Source: Pseudoruminococcus sp964385235
GTDB lineage: Bacteria; Bacillota; Clostridia; Oscillospirales; Acutalibacteraceae
Length of the DNA: 34,118 nt
Direction: 5' to 3'
Assembly (NCBI GenBank): GCA_964385235.1
Contig: CAYLOD010000010.1
Span: forward strand, 1 to 34,118
The translations under genes were made by a program, and so were the position numbers. Shown one piece after another: positions 15,754-23,110 of this stretch (position 1 is its first letter; each line of letters starts with the position of its first letter). The notes under the pieces were generated by a model. The model searched no databases. It was not told the DNA's origin and saw only the letters and a program-made list of their open reading frames with translations.

Positions 15754-16932
15754 ATGACAGTAAAACCCAAAGTAAGAGGATTTATCTGCACAACGGCTCA
15801 TCCGGCGGGCTGCAGGGAAAATGTCAGACAGCAGATAGAATATGTAAAGTCAAAGCCGAAAACGGACGGCGCCAAAAAAGTTCTTGTGATCGGCGCGTCT
15901 ATGGGCTACGGCCTTGCGTCACGCATTTCAGCGGCATACTCATGCGGCGCGGCAACGATCGGCGTAATATTCGACAAGCCCGGCAAGGGCGGCAGAACGG
16001 CTTCCTCGGGCTGGTACAACACAGCCGCTTTCGAGGAGTTTGCCCACGCCGACGGACTGTATGCCGCGACGATAAACGGCGACGCTTATTCACAGGCTGT
16101 CAAAGATGAAACCATAGCTCTTATAAGGCGGGATCTCGGCAAGGTTGACATGGTCGTATACAGTCTTGCCGCGCCAAGGCGCACAGACAAGGACGGCACG
16201 GTGTACAGTTCCGTCCTCAAGACGGTAGGCGAGCCGTACACCAACAAAACCATAGATTTCCGCACAAACGAGGTTCACGATATTACCGTAGAGCCCGCGA
16301 CGGACGAGGAGATCACGCAGACGGTAAAGGTTATGGGCGGGGAGGACTGGAAAGACTGGATAGCCGCTCTCAAAGCCGCCGACGCGATAGAACCCGGCGC
16401 GGTAACGGTCGCGTATTCGTATATCGGACCTGTTATCACTCATCCTATGTACAAGGACGGTGCTATCGGAAAGGCAAAGGATCATCTTTTCAAGACTTCA
16501 AAGGAGATAACAGAGGAGTTTGACGGAATACGCGCGTACCTTTCAGTCAACAAAGCTCTTGTAACACAGTCAAGCGCCGCTATTCCGATAGTACCCCTCT
16601 ACATTTCCATACTATATAAAGTAATGAAGTCCAAGGGCAATCACGAGGGCTGTATCGAGCAAATGTACAGGCTTTTCAGCGAAAAGCTCTTCGGCGGCGC
16701 GCCCGTGACGGACAGCGAGGGAAGAATACGCCTTGACGACTACGAGCTTGAGGAGGATATTCAAAGCAAAGTGTCCGAGCTTTGGAACGGAATCTCAACG
16801 GAAAACGTCTTTGAACGCGCCGACATCGACGGATTCCGAAACGACTTCTATAAGCTCTTCGGCTTTAACGTCAGCGGTGTGGACTATGACGCGGACACCG
16901 ACATAGATGTCCGCATAGACAGCATTTCATAA
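15754..16932 (+). CDS. fabV: FabV/Ter family NAD(P)H-dependent enoyl reductase
   Basis: 392 residues, the normal length. The family reduces the trans-2 double bond of enoyl-ACP (FabV, last step of fatty acid elongation) or of enoyl-CoA (Ter, e.g. crotonyl-CoA to butyryl-CoA). The Rossmann loop VLVIGASMGYGLASR (43-57) and the catalytic Tyr233-x8-Lys242 pair, diagnostic of FabV/Ter, are intact, as is the PRRTD segment at 141-145. AAGGAG lies 10 bases before the ATG. Sequence does not separate FabV from Ter. No fatty-acid or butyrate operon surrounds it; its neighbours are dusB and an L,D-transpeptidase gene. FabV enzymes are in general resistant to triclosan. Confidence 0.92.
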   Translation: MTVKPKVRGFICTTAHPAGCRENVRQQIEYVKSKPKTDGAKKVLVIGASMGYGLASRISAAYSCGAATIGVIFDKPGKGGRTASSGWYNTAAFEEFAHADGLYAATINGDAYSQAVKDETIALIRRDLGKVDMVVYSLAAPRRTDKDGTVYSSVLKTVGEPYTNKTIDFRTNEVHDITVEPATDEEITQTVKVMGGEDWKDWIAALKAADAIEPGAVTVAYSYIGPVITHPMYKDGAIGKAKDHLFKTSKEITEEFDGIRAYLSVNKALVTQSSAAIPIVPLYISILYKVMKSKGNHEGCIEQMYRLFSEKLFGGAPVTDSEGRIRLDDYELEEDIQSKVSELWNGISTENVFERADIDGFRNDFYKLFGFNVSGVDYDADTDIDVRIDSIS

Positions 16933-16966
16933 AGTCAAGTACCCCGCCTAAAAAGGAGAGGATTAT

Positions 16967-18502
16967 ATGAATAAATTTAAAAAATCGGCTGTATTAAAGA
17001 TTACGGCGGCGTTTGCCGCGGCGGCGGTCTCTTGCTTTACGTTCGTAAGTTGCGGCAAAGACACCACCGCTCCGCAGGAGCCGTCGGAAACGACCTCCAT
17101 AGAGGAAAGCATGAAAGTTACGGAACATACGTCAAAAGCTCAGTCAAAGAATAACAGCTTGACGGAAACATCAAAAGCGGAGTCGTCGAAACCGCCGGAG
17201 TCGTCGAAATCGTCGAAACCGTCGAAGCCGTCGAAACCGCCGGAGCCGTCAGTTCCCGATCCGACAGTAGAACCTGTAGTAAGCCTTTTCGCGTCAAATG
17301 TCGAAAAAAAATCGGTTACACTAAGCTGGCAGCCGGTCGAGAACGTTTCGGGCTATGAGATTTGCCGCTCAGACGAGGGAAATAACGATAAATTTGAGGT
17401 AATAAAGCTGATAAAAGACGGCAAAATCGAAAAATATACCGATTATGACGTAAAATCGGGGCAGACATACTTTTACCGTATCAGAACATTTGTTATACAA
17501 AACAAAAAATATTATTACAGCGAGGGCGTTATTGCCAACGTCACAACTGCGCTGTCAGATCTTGCGGAGCTGCGCACGGCATCTCAAAGCGACGGGGAAA
17601 TTACCCTTGAGTGGGATTCCGTTTCGGGCGCGACGGGATACGCGGTATTTAAAATGGACGAAAACGGCGAATACCAAAGACTTGAAATGCTTAAAGATGA
17701 ATATACAACAGCATATACGGACAGCGGGCTTGACCCCTGTAAGCGGTACAGTTATCGGGTCAAGCCTTATAAATCCGTTAATGGAATGAGATATTACGGG
17801 GGCTACGCGGAAGTCAGCGCGTGGACCGTCACAAAGGCTCCGGAAATAAAGCTCTCTTATAATAAAAATACAGGCAGAATCACGGCAAGGTGGAACAAAA
17901 CGGACGGCGCTGAGGGATATGACGTGCTCATGTCGAACTTTGCGGAGGATAACTACAAGCTCATCGCAAGTACAAAGGAAACCGAATTTACAACCGAAAA
18001 GGTCAAGACCGACAATCTGTACTTTATCAAGGTGCGCGGATACTTCACAGCGGACGGCAAAAAGACCGAAGGCATAGCGGGTATGAACTCCATCGTATGC
18101 GGCAAGGTTCCCAATGTACACGGCTATAACGTCGGTACGACGTATATAGAGATAAGCATTGATAAACAGCATATGTGGTACTATAAGGAGGGCAAGCTCA
18201 TCGTTTCAACCGACGTCGTGACGGGATACAAATACGCTCACGACACGCCTACGGGTCTGTTTTACATCATAAACAAGGCGTCGCCCGCAGAACTCGTCGG
18301 AGATACATGGGACATATATGTCAACTACTGGCTTGCTGTAACATATGACGGGGTGGGCATACATGACTCGACATGGCGGTCGAGCTACGGCGGAGATATT
18401 TACACCTATGACGGTTCGCATGGCTGTATAAACACGCCGTATGATGCGGTTAAGAAGTTATATGAAAACTGTAAGGAAAAAACCCCGGTAGTCATTTATT
18501 AA
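16967..18502 (+). CDS. Lipoprotein L,D-transpeptidase with fibronectin type III-like repeats
   Basis: 511 residues. The signal peptide ends in a lipobox FVSC (Cys29). A Ser/Lys/Pro/Glu linker (about 30-100) follows, containing imperfect SSKPPE/SKPSKP repeats. Three fibronectin-III-like beta domains (about 103-195, 196-290 and 291-385) carry repeated SGYEI, TGYAV and EGYDV signatures. The C-terminal YkuD domain (about 393-511) has His466 and the catalytic motif SHGCIN with Cys487. Such enzymes cross-link or modify peptidoglycan at meso-diaminopimelate and are not inhibited by most penicillins. AAGGAGAGG lies 7-8 bases before the ATG. It follows fabV by 34 bases and may be read through from it. 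A terminator follows directly. Confidence 0.9.
   Translation: MNKFKKSAVLKITAAFAAAAVSCFTFVSCGKDTTAPQEPSETTSIEESMKVTEHTSKAQSKNNSLTETSKAESSKPPESSKSSKPSKPSKPPEPSVPDPTVEPVVSLFASNVEKKSVTLSWQPVENVSGYEICRSDEGNNDKFEVIKLIKDGKIEKYTDYDVKSGQTYFYRIRTFVIQNKKYYYSEGVIANVTTALSDLAELRTASQSDGEITLEWDSVSGATGYAVFKMDENGEYQRLEMLKDEYTTAYTDSGLDPCKRYSYRVKPYKSVNGMRYYGGYAEVSAWTVTKAPEIKLSYNKNTGRITARWNKTDGAEGYDVLMSNFAEDNYKLIASTKETEFTTEKVKTDNLYFIKVRGYFTADGKKTEGIAGMNSIVCGKVPNVHGYNVGTTYIEISIDKQHMWYYKEGKLIVSTDVVTGYKYAHDTPTGLFYIINKASPAELVGDTWDIYVNYWLAVTYDGVGIHDSTWRSSYGGDIYTYDGSHGCINTPYDAVKKLYENCKEKTPVVIY
17178..17250 (+). repeat. Imperfect 9-bp tandem repeats inside the L,D-transpeptidase linker
   Basis: Repeated TCGAAACCG / TCGTCGAAA units encode the SSK-PPE-SKP linker. 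All changes keep the frame in multiples of three, so slippage would lengthen or shorten the linker without breaking the gene. Confidence 0.6.
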
Positions 18503-18509
18503 ACTGTTC

Positions 18510-18545
18510 AAGGGCAGGACGCCGAAAGCGGCTTGCCCTTTTTCT
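18510..18545 (+). terminator. Terminator after the L,D-transpeptidase gene
   Basis: AAGGGCA (18510-18516) pairs with TGCCCTT (18534-18540), with an inner GCCG/CGGC stem, followed by a T run. Confidence 0.8.
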
Positions 18546-18562
18546 TCGGTATTGCCGCAATA

Positions 18563-18591
18563 TTGACGGCTGCGGGCTTAAATGTTATAAT
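18563..18591 (+). promoter_or_regulatory. Promoter of aspS
   Basis: TTGACG (18563-18568), a 17-base spacer and a perfect TATAAT (18586-18591). The leader of about 73 bases is too short for a T-box. Confidence 0.7.
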
Positions 18592-18670
18592 ATGTGCGCG
18601 AAGGCTCTCGCTCCGCGCGGACAGACTCGCGACGGGCGTTATAAAAACTTTTAAAAGGAAGTATTAAAAA

Positions 18671-20452
18671 ATGGCGGAATTTATGACAGGATTAAAGAGA
18701 AGCGATTACTGCGGGGAGCTTCGCGCCGACGATACAGGCAAAAGCGTCACCGTTTTCGGCTGGGTGCAAAGACAGCGCGATCAGGGACACCTTATATTTA
18801 TAGATCTGCGCGACAGAACGGGCATAGTGCAGCTTACGTTCGACGACAATACCGACAGGGAAGTATTTAAAAAGGCGGGCTCCGTCCGCCCGGAATACGT
18901 CCTCGCGGCGGTTGGCACAGTCCGTGAAAGAAGCGCGAAAAACAGGGATATTCCGACGGGCGATATAGAAATAGAGGTAAAGGAGCTGCGCGTACTCTCG
19001 AAATCCGATACTCCGCCGTTTGAGATAACGGACAACTGTACAGCGGGAGAAGCGACGCGCCTTAAATACCGTTATCTCGACCTGCGCCGCCCGACGCTTC
19101 AGAAAAATATGATGCTCCGCCATAAGATCACAAAGGCGACGCGGGATTTCTTCGACAGCGAGGGCTTTATCGAGATCGAAACGCCTATGCTTATCAAGTC
19201 GACCCCCGAGGGCGCGAGAGATTTCCTCGTGCCGTCGCGTATCCATAAGGGCGAGTTCTACGCCCTGCCGCAGTCGCCGCAGATATACAAGCAGCTTTGC
19301 ATGGTCGCGGGCTTCGATAAATATATGCAGATAGCGCGCTGTTTCCGCGACGAGGATCTGCGCGCGGACAGACAGCCCGAATTTACCCAGATAGACATTG
19401 AGATGTCTTTCGTCGATACAGAGGATATTCTGACGCTTGGCGAGAAGTATATCCATTACCTTTTCAAGACCGTTCTCGACATTGATATACCCGTGCCGTT
19501 CCCGAGATATACATATAATGAGGTTATGGCGCGCTTCGGCTCCGATAAGCCCGACACACGCTTCGGAATGGAGATATTCGACCTTTCCGATATTGCCGGG
19601 GACTGCGGCTTTTCCGTTTTCAGGAACGCCGTCGCGGGCGGCGGCTCCGTCCGCGGGATAACCGCTGAAAACGCCGTCAAAACATACTCCCGCAAGGAAA
19701 TTGACAAGCTCACGGAGTTCGCGCGCGGCATAGGCGCGAAAGGTCTCGCGTGGATAAGGCTGACAGACGACGGAATCTCGTCGAGCTTCGGCAAGTTCAT
19801 GACAGACGATGAGATGAACGCGATACTGGCGAGAGCGGGCGCGAAAAAAGGCGACGTTGTGCTTATCGTGGGAGATACAGACGACGGCGTCGTACTTCCG
19901 ACTCTCGGAGCGCTGAGGGCCGAGGCCGCCAAAAAGCTTGATATTATCGGTGACGGCTATAACTTCCTGTGGGTGGTCGAGTTTCCGTTCTTTGAGTTTG
20001 ACAGGGAGAGCGGAGAATGGACGGCCATGCACCACCCGTTCACATCTCCGACGGACGAGTGCCTTGACAAACTCGAGGGCGACAAGGGCAGCGTGTACGC
20101 CAAGGCATATGATATGGTGCTGAACGGTATCGAGCTTTCGTCCGGCTCTATCCGTATAACCGATCCCGATCTTCAAAAGAGAATGTTCGCGATGCTGGGA
20201 CTTTCTGACGAAGAGGCGCGGAAAAAGTTCGGCTTCCTCACGGGCGCTTTCAAATACGGCGCGCCGCCCCACGGCGGAATGGGAATAGGGCTTGACCGCC
20301 TTGTCATGCAGATGATAAACGCTCCTACGCTGAGAGACGTCGTCGCTTTTCCAAAGATACAGAACGCGAGCGAGCCTATGAGCGGCGCGCCGAGCGCCGT
20401 CGCGGAGAATCAGCTCAGGGAGCTTGGAATAAAGACGGATATTCCCGGATAA
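18671..20452 (+). CDS. aspS: Aspartyl-tRNA synthetase
   Basis: 593 residues, the bacterial-type length. Domains in order: an N-terminal OB-fold for anticodon binding (about 15-105), the class II catalytic core, the bacterial GAD insertion (about 290-420), and the C-terminal core. Motif 2 is seen as ARCFRDEDLRADRQPEFTQID and motif 3 as GIGLDRLVM, with HHPFTSP before it. It charges tRNA-Asp with aspartate using ATP. Whether it also charges tRNA-Asn depends on gatCAB, which is not in the window. AAGGAAG lies about 9 bases before the ATG. It is transcribed alone. A CCTCT/AGAGG hairpin (20467-20487) without a T run follows the stop. Confidence 0.96.
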   Translation: MAEFMTGLKRSDYCGELRADDTGKSVTVFGWVQRQRDQGHLIFIDLRDRTGIVQLTFDDNTDREVFKKAGSVRPEYVLAAVGTVRERSAKNRDIPTGDIEIEVKELRVLSKSDTPPFEITDNCTAGEATRLKYRYLDLRRPTLQKNMMLRHKITKATRDFFDSEGFIEIETPMLIKSTPEGARDFLVPSRIHKGEFYALPQSPQIYKQLCMVAGFDKYMQIARCFRDEDLRADRQPEFTQIDIEMSFVDTEDILTLGEKYIHYLFKTVLDIDIPVPFPRYTYNEVMARFGSDKPDTRFGMEIFDLSDIAGDCGFSVFRNAVAGGGSVRGITAENAVKTYSRKEIDKLTEFARGIGAKGLAWIRLTDDGISSSFGKFMTDDEMNAILARAGAKKGDVVLIVGDTDDGVVLPTLGALRAEAAKKLDIIGDGYNFLWVVEFPFFEFDRESGEWTAMHHPFTSPTDECLDKLEGDKGSVYAKAYDMVLNGIELSSGSIRITDPDLQKRMFAMLGLSDEEARKKFGFLTGAFKYGAPPHGGMGIGLDRLVMQMINAPTLRDVVAFPKIQNASEPMSGAPSAVAENQLRELGIKTDIPG

Positions 20453-20525
20453 CCGAAATATACTCCCCTCTGTAAACGTCGGAGAGGATATCCGCGCGGG
20501 TGTATTCACGACGAATATAAATGTG

Positions 20526-20567
20526 ATATTTTATTAATATTTTATTAATAAAATATTAATAAAATAT
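20526..20567. repeat. 42-bp perfect palindrome made only of A and T
   Basis: The two 21-base arms are exact reverse complements with no loop. The unit ATTTTATTAAT recurs within each arm, so the element is also internally repetitive. It lies 74 bases after aspS and about 225 bases before the pilin promoter -35. Confidence 0.9.
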
Positions 20568-20732
20568 TAACTCATTAATAATTTATTTCAATAAACTATT
20601 TTAAAAATCTGTACGGGAAAAATCCTTACTTCTTTTAATTATAAATTTTCACAGTATTACTTATAGTATTTTCCTATTTTTATTACAATTTTTGATATAA
20701 AAAACAAAAATTTCAAGTTGCTTATGCAATAT

Positions 20733-20759
20733 GTACAAAAATATTGCCGGTTATTGTAC
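20733..20759. promoter_or_regulatory. Candidate operator upstream of the major pilin promoter
   Basis: GTACAA (20733-20738) and TTGTAC (20754-20759) form an inverted repeat with centres 21 bases apart, two helical turns. It ends 31 bases before the -35. A single GTACAA also occurs at 12204-12209, just upstream of the minor-pilin promoter. The regulator is unknown. Confidence 0.3.
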
Positions 20760-20790
20760 GTTTAAATTTAAGCTTTCTCTTAAAAGAGTG

Positions 20791-20819
20791 TTGACTTTTT
20801 ATTCACATTGAGTTAATAT
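20791..20819 (+). promoter_or_regulatory. Promoter of the major pilin gene
   Basis: TTGACT (20791-20796), a 17-base spacer and TAATAT (20814-20819). The transcript leader is about 70 bases. Confidence 0.7.
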
Positions 20820-20837
20820 ATACTCACAACAAAGGAT

Positions 20838-20865
20838 AACGGTTTACCCCCCTTCTCAAACCGTT
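20838..20865 (+). promoter_or_regulatory. 5' UTR hairpin of the major pilin mRNA
   Basis: AACGGTTT (20838-20845) pairs perfectly with AAACCGTT (20858-20865) around a pyrimidine-rich 12-base loop. It sits near the 5' end of the transcript and before the AGAGGT site. It may stabilise this presumably abundant mRNA. Confidence 0.5.
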
Positions 20866-20895
20866 CCTTAAAATTTAAGAAAGAGGTAATGCAAA

Positions 20896-21414
20896 ATGAC
20901 ACTCCAGCAAAAATTACTTGCCAAGAAGTCAAAGAAAGGCTTCACACTCGTTGAACTCGTTGTTGTTATTGCTATTCTCGCAATACTCGCGGCGATCGCT
21001 ATCCCGATGGTTGTTAACATCATCAATTCCGCTAACCAGTCCTCAGGTGAAACAGCCATTTCCGAAATCAACTCCGAGGTCAAGAACTTCTACTCCTCTA
21101 TCGTTTCCGGCGCTATTGACGCAAACGGTGTAGCAAAAGGTCAAGCAGGTTATGCGGGTAAAACTTCCAGCTCCGGCAGAACGGCTGACGCTAAGGCGGC
21201 TACAGTCGCGGACGCTCTTAAGTGGGCAGGTCTTAACGGCACTTACAGCACCGACGCCGATCTTACTGATTTCTATTATGACATGACAGCCTCAAACGGC
21301 GGCGGCGGTACCGGCAATATGCAATATGTCAACACAGCCGAAGGTCAGACTGTTCCCAATGGCTATACACAGCTCAAAACCACTACACCTCTTGGTGATA
21401 TCTACGAGAATTAA
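20896..21414 (+). CDS. Major type IV pilin
   Basis: 172 residues. The short basic leader ends KKSKKG (Gly15), followed by FTLVE, with Glu20 at mature position +5 and a long hydrophobic helix to about residue 41. This is the classical N-terminus of a major pilin, cut and N-methylated by prepilin peptidase. The head (about 45-172) is small, Ala/Ser/Gly-rich, with a GGGGTG loop near 135-140 and no Cys pair. AGAGGT (20882-20887) precedes the ATG by 8 bases. It has its own promoter and a strong terminator, so it is monocistronic. The minor pilins lie about 9 kb away. No motor or platform gene is nearby. A ComGC-like pseudopilin is less likely, given the size and the lack of a com operon. Confidence 0.88.
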   Translation: MTLQQKLLAKKSKKGFTLVELVVVIAILAILAAIAIPMVVNIINSANQSSGETAISEINSEVKNFYSSIVSGAIDANGVAKGQAGYAGKTSSSGRTADAKAATVADALKWAGLNGTYSTDADLTDFYYDMTASNGGGGTGNMQYVNTAEGQTVPNGYTQLKTTTPLGDIYEN

Positions 21415-21468
21415 TTAAAATTCCCCGTGATATTTACAATTAATTTAAAACATAATGCACTATTAAAC

Positions 21469-21500
21469 AAAAGCCCGGCATTTGCCGGGCCTTTGTTTTG
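21469..21500. terminator. Bidirectional terminator shared by the major pilin and the small peptide gene
   Basis: GCCCGGC (21473-21479) and GCCGGGC (21484-21490) form a stem with a four-base loop. T runs follow on both strands (TTTGTTTTG on plus, TTTTGTTT on minus). Confidence 0.85.
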
Positions 21501-21517
21501 TTGTTTACAAGACGTTG

Positions 21518-21619
21518 TCATTCAAGCGATCCCGCCAGTATTATCATTGCCGCGTTCGCGAGAATGACGGCCAAGATTTCAAGCGCTTTCGCCAGAGCCT
21601 TCGCAAAATTTATTTTCAT
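21518..21619 (-). CDS. Small hydrophobic peptide (33 residues), possible type I toxin-like or membrane microprotein
   Basis: Starting at ATG 21619, which is 8 bases after AGGA in a GAAAGGACAGG context, the ORF encodes a 33-residue peptide. Its N-terminus is basic (Lys2, Lys7, Lys11) and is followed by one long Ala/Leu/Ile helix (about 9-30) and a terminal Glu. A longer version from 21706 lacks a start signal. The stop is followed by a good minus-strand terminator at 21469-21490. Together, a start site, a compact hydrophobic product and a terminator make it more likely to be a real gene than chance. The size and charge pattern resemble type I toxins and other membrane microproteins. No antisense RNA promoter was identified. 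I do not recognise a family. Confidence 0.5.
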   Translation of the reverse strand: MKINFAKALAKALEILAVILANAAMIILAGSLE

Positions 21620-21784
21620 ACTGCCTGTCCTTTCAGCCGATTTGTGCCGATCCCCGGGAACAATCCCGTATCCGCTTCGCTTAATATATACATATGAAAC
21701 GGGCAATAAAATATAACAGGTAAATTCCGGCGTCCGCGATCCGCGGCTGATTTTTCAGACGACGAGGATATTTTTTCCGAACAC

Positions 21785-21813
21785 TTGCATTTTTCGTTTT
21801 TATAGTGTAAAAT
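21785..21813 (+). promoter_or_regulatory. Promoter of the six-helix membrane protein gene
   Basis: TTGCAT (21785-21790), a 17-base spacer and TAAAAT (21808-21813), about 40 bases before the start codon. Confidence 0.6.
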
Positions 21814-21854
21814 AGTATAAATGGCGGACAAAACTTTAAAAAGGAGCTGTCACA

Positions 21855-22937
21855 ATGAATCCGGCCAATAATAATATGATTTCCAATAACTCAAGCATTA
21901 TTAAGGGCTTTTTCTCGAGGACGTCCTTTCTCACACTGACGGTCGCCACGGGAATACTTACAGTCCTGATAATGATACAGACTATTGTCACGGGCGTTTC
22001 CGGGAACAGGATCAATATGCTCGCCTCTCTGTACTATCTTTTCGGCGGCGGCAGCGTTTCAACTGTGAATATAGTATTCGGAACCGTTATCTCACTTATA
22101 ACGATTTTGTTTTTCGCGTCGTTTCTCTCTATATACCTCAAGGCGCGCGGTATAGACGACGACTCCTCGACGACGGGATTTTCCCTGCTTGTATTCAGCT
22201 CGGTAACATACGTTATCGCGGCGGCTGTTACTGTTATACTTGCCTTTTCCTCTATATCCGTTTTAAGATATGAGAGTTATCATAATTTCAGGAATTACGA
22301 CGCGCGGGAGTTTCCTCCCTCGGCCGCCTATGAATCATATACGACAGGCGACGCCGAACGGGACTTCGCGAACTACATTCTCTTTGGCGCGTTCGCGATC
22401 ATCATGGGTATCGGCGCGGTGCGTCTTTCCTATGCTGTCAAAAGAGCGGCAAAAGGTGAGAAACTTGCGAACAGGGGCGGCATACTGTTCATGATAGGAG
22501 TCATAGGTTTGGCAGTCCTCAGCTGTATTACATTTATGGTACTGCTCGGAAATCTTGTCATTCCGAATATTTCCGACGACACGGTACTTGAGCCGTCTAT
22601 GCTGCTTTCGTCGCTGCTTAATATTCTCATATATGCCGCCGTGTCCGCTGTTTTCTTTGCGCTGATATTTTTGCAGCTGCATTTTTCTATCCTCGTCGGC
22701 AAACTGTACAAAGCGCCGCGTCCGACGTCGTACTATGCCGCATACGCGACAAACGTACAGCCGAACGTTTCGCGCCCGATGCCTCCCGCGCCCGCGGGAA
22801 ACGACGCGGAACGCAACTATAACCAACCTGTCCGGCAGGAACCTGTCCGGCCGCCTGCAAGTGAAACAAACGCTTCCGGCGCGCCGAAGCGGGAGCCTGA
22901 CAGCGCGGCTCCAGATGAAAGCGGCTCTTCCGAATGA
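21855..22937 (+). CDS. Uncharacterised membrane protein with six predicted helices and a proline-rich tail
   Basis: 360 residues; family not recognised. Hydrophobic segments lie at about 25-47, 68-95, 108-135, 171-195, 208-236 and 250-282. A Tyr/Asp/Glu-rich loop (about 138-170) lies between helices 3 and 4. The C-terminal tail (about 287-360) is rich in Pro, Ala, Arg and Glu, contains two RQEPVRP/PVRQEP-like stretches, and is probably disordered and cytoplasmic. AAGGAG lies 9 bases before the ATG. It has its own promoter. A large convergent terminator separates it from gyrA. No catalytic motif is seen, and neither a transporter nor an enzyme role can be assigned. Confidence 0.75.
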   Translation: MNPANNNMISNNSSIIKGFFSRTSFLTLTVATGILTVLIMIQTIVTGVSGNRINMLASLYYLFGGGSVSTVNIVFGTVISLITILFFASFLSIYLKARGIDDDSSTTGFSLLVFSSVTYVIAAAVTVILAFSSISVLRYESYHNFRNYDAREFPPSAAYESYTTGDAERDFANYILFGAFAIIMGIGAVRLSYAVKRAAKGEKLANRGGILFMIGVIGLAVLSCITFMVLLGNLVIPNISDDTVLEPSMLLSSLLNILIYAAVSAVFFALIFLQLHFSILVGKLYKAPRPTSYYAAYATNVQPNVSRPMPPAPAGNDAERNYNQPVRQEPVRPPASETNASGAPKREPDSAAPDESGSSE

Positions 22938-23051
22938 TTTATTCTGCCGCTGTTACCGCAATCAGCCGGGGGTCTGATACCCGCTGATATGTGCCCGCCC
23001 GCGGGGCGGAACCCGATATTGAGTACAAGTTAAAAAACTCTCCAATATATG

Positions 23052-23101
23052 CAACCGGCGCTCAGTTTCCCTGCAAAGAAGCTGAGCGCCGGTTGTTTCT
23101 T
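23052..23101. terminator. Terminator between the membrane protein gene and gyrA
   Basis: A perfect 14-bp stem (CAACCGGCGCTCAG at 23052-23065 with CTGAGCGCCGGTTG at 23082-23095) lies between two convergent genes. The plus strand ends GTTTCTTAAA, and the minus strand ends GCATATATT, a weaker run. Confidence 0.75.
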
Positions 23102-23110
23102 AAATATTAT

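Larger units (their letters stand above)
20453..20790. other. AT-rich intergenic region upstream of the major pilin gene
   Basis: About 340 bases, much more AT-rich than its surroundings and without a plausible gene. It holds a weak hairpin after aspS, the 42-bp A+T palindrome at 20526-20567, and the inverted repeat GTACAA-N15-TTGTAC at 20733-20759. The unusual length and composition suggest a regulatory region for the pilin promoter. Confidence 0.6.

Noticed and set aside
18592..18670. T-box riboswitch before aspS
   Set aside because: The leader is about 75 bases, too short, with no T-box consensus and no terminator hairpin.
18692..20509. 605-residue open frame antisense to aspS
   Set aside because: It is a shadow of the GC-rich third codon positions of aspS. 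It has no ribosome binding site, no recognisable domain and an Arg/His-rich composition.
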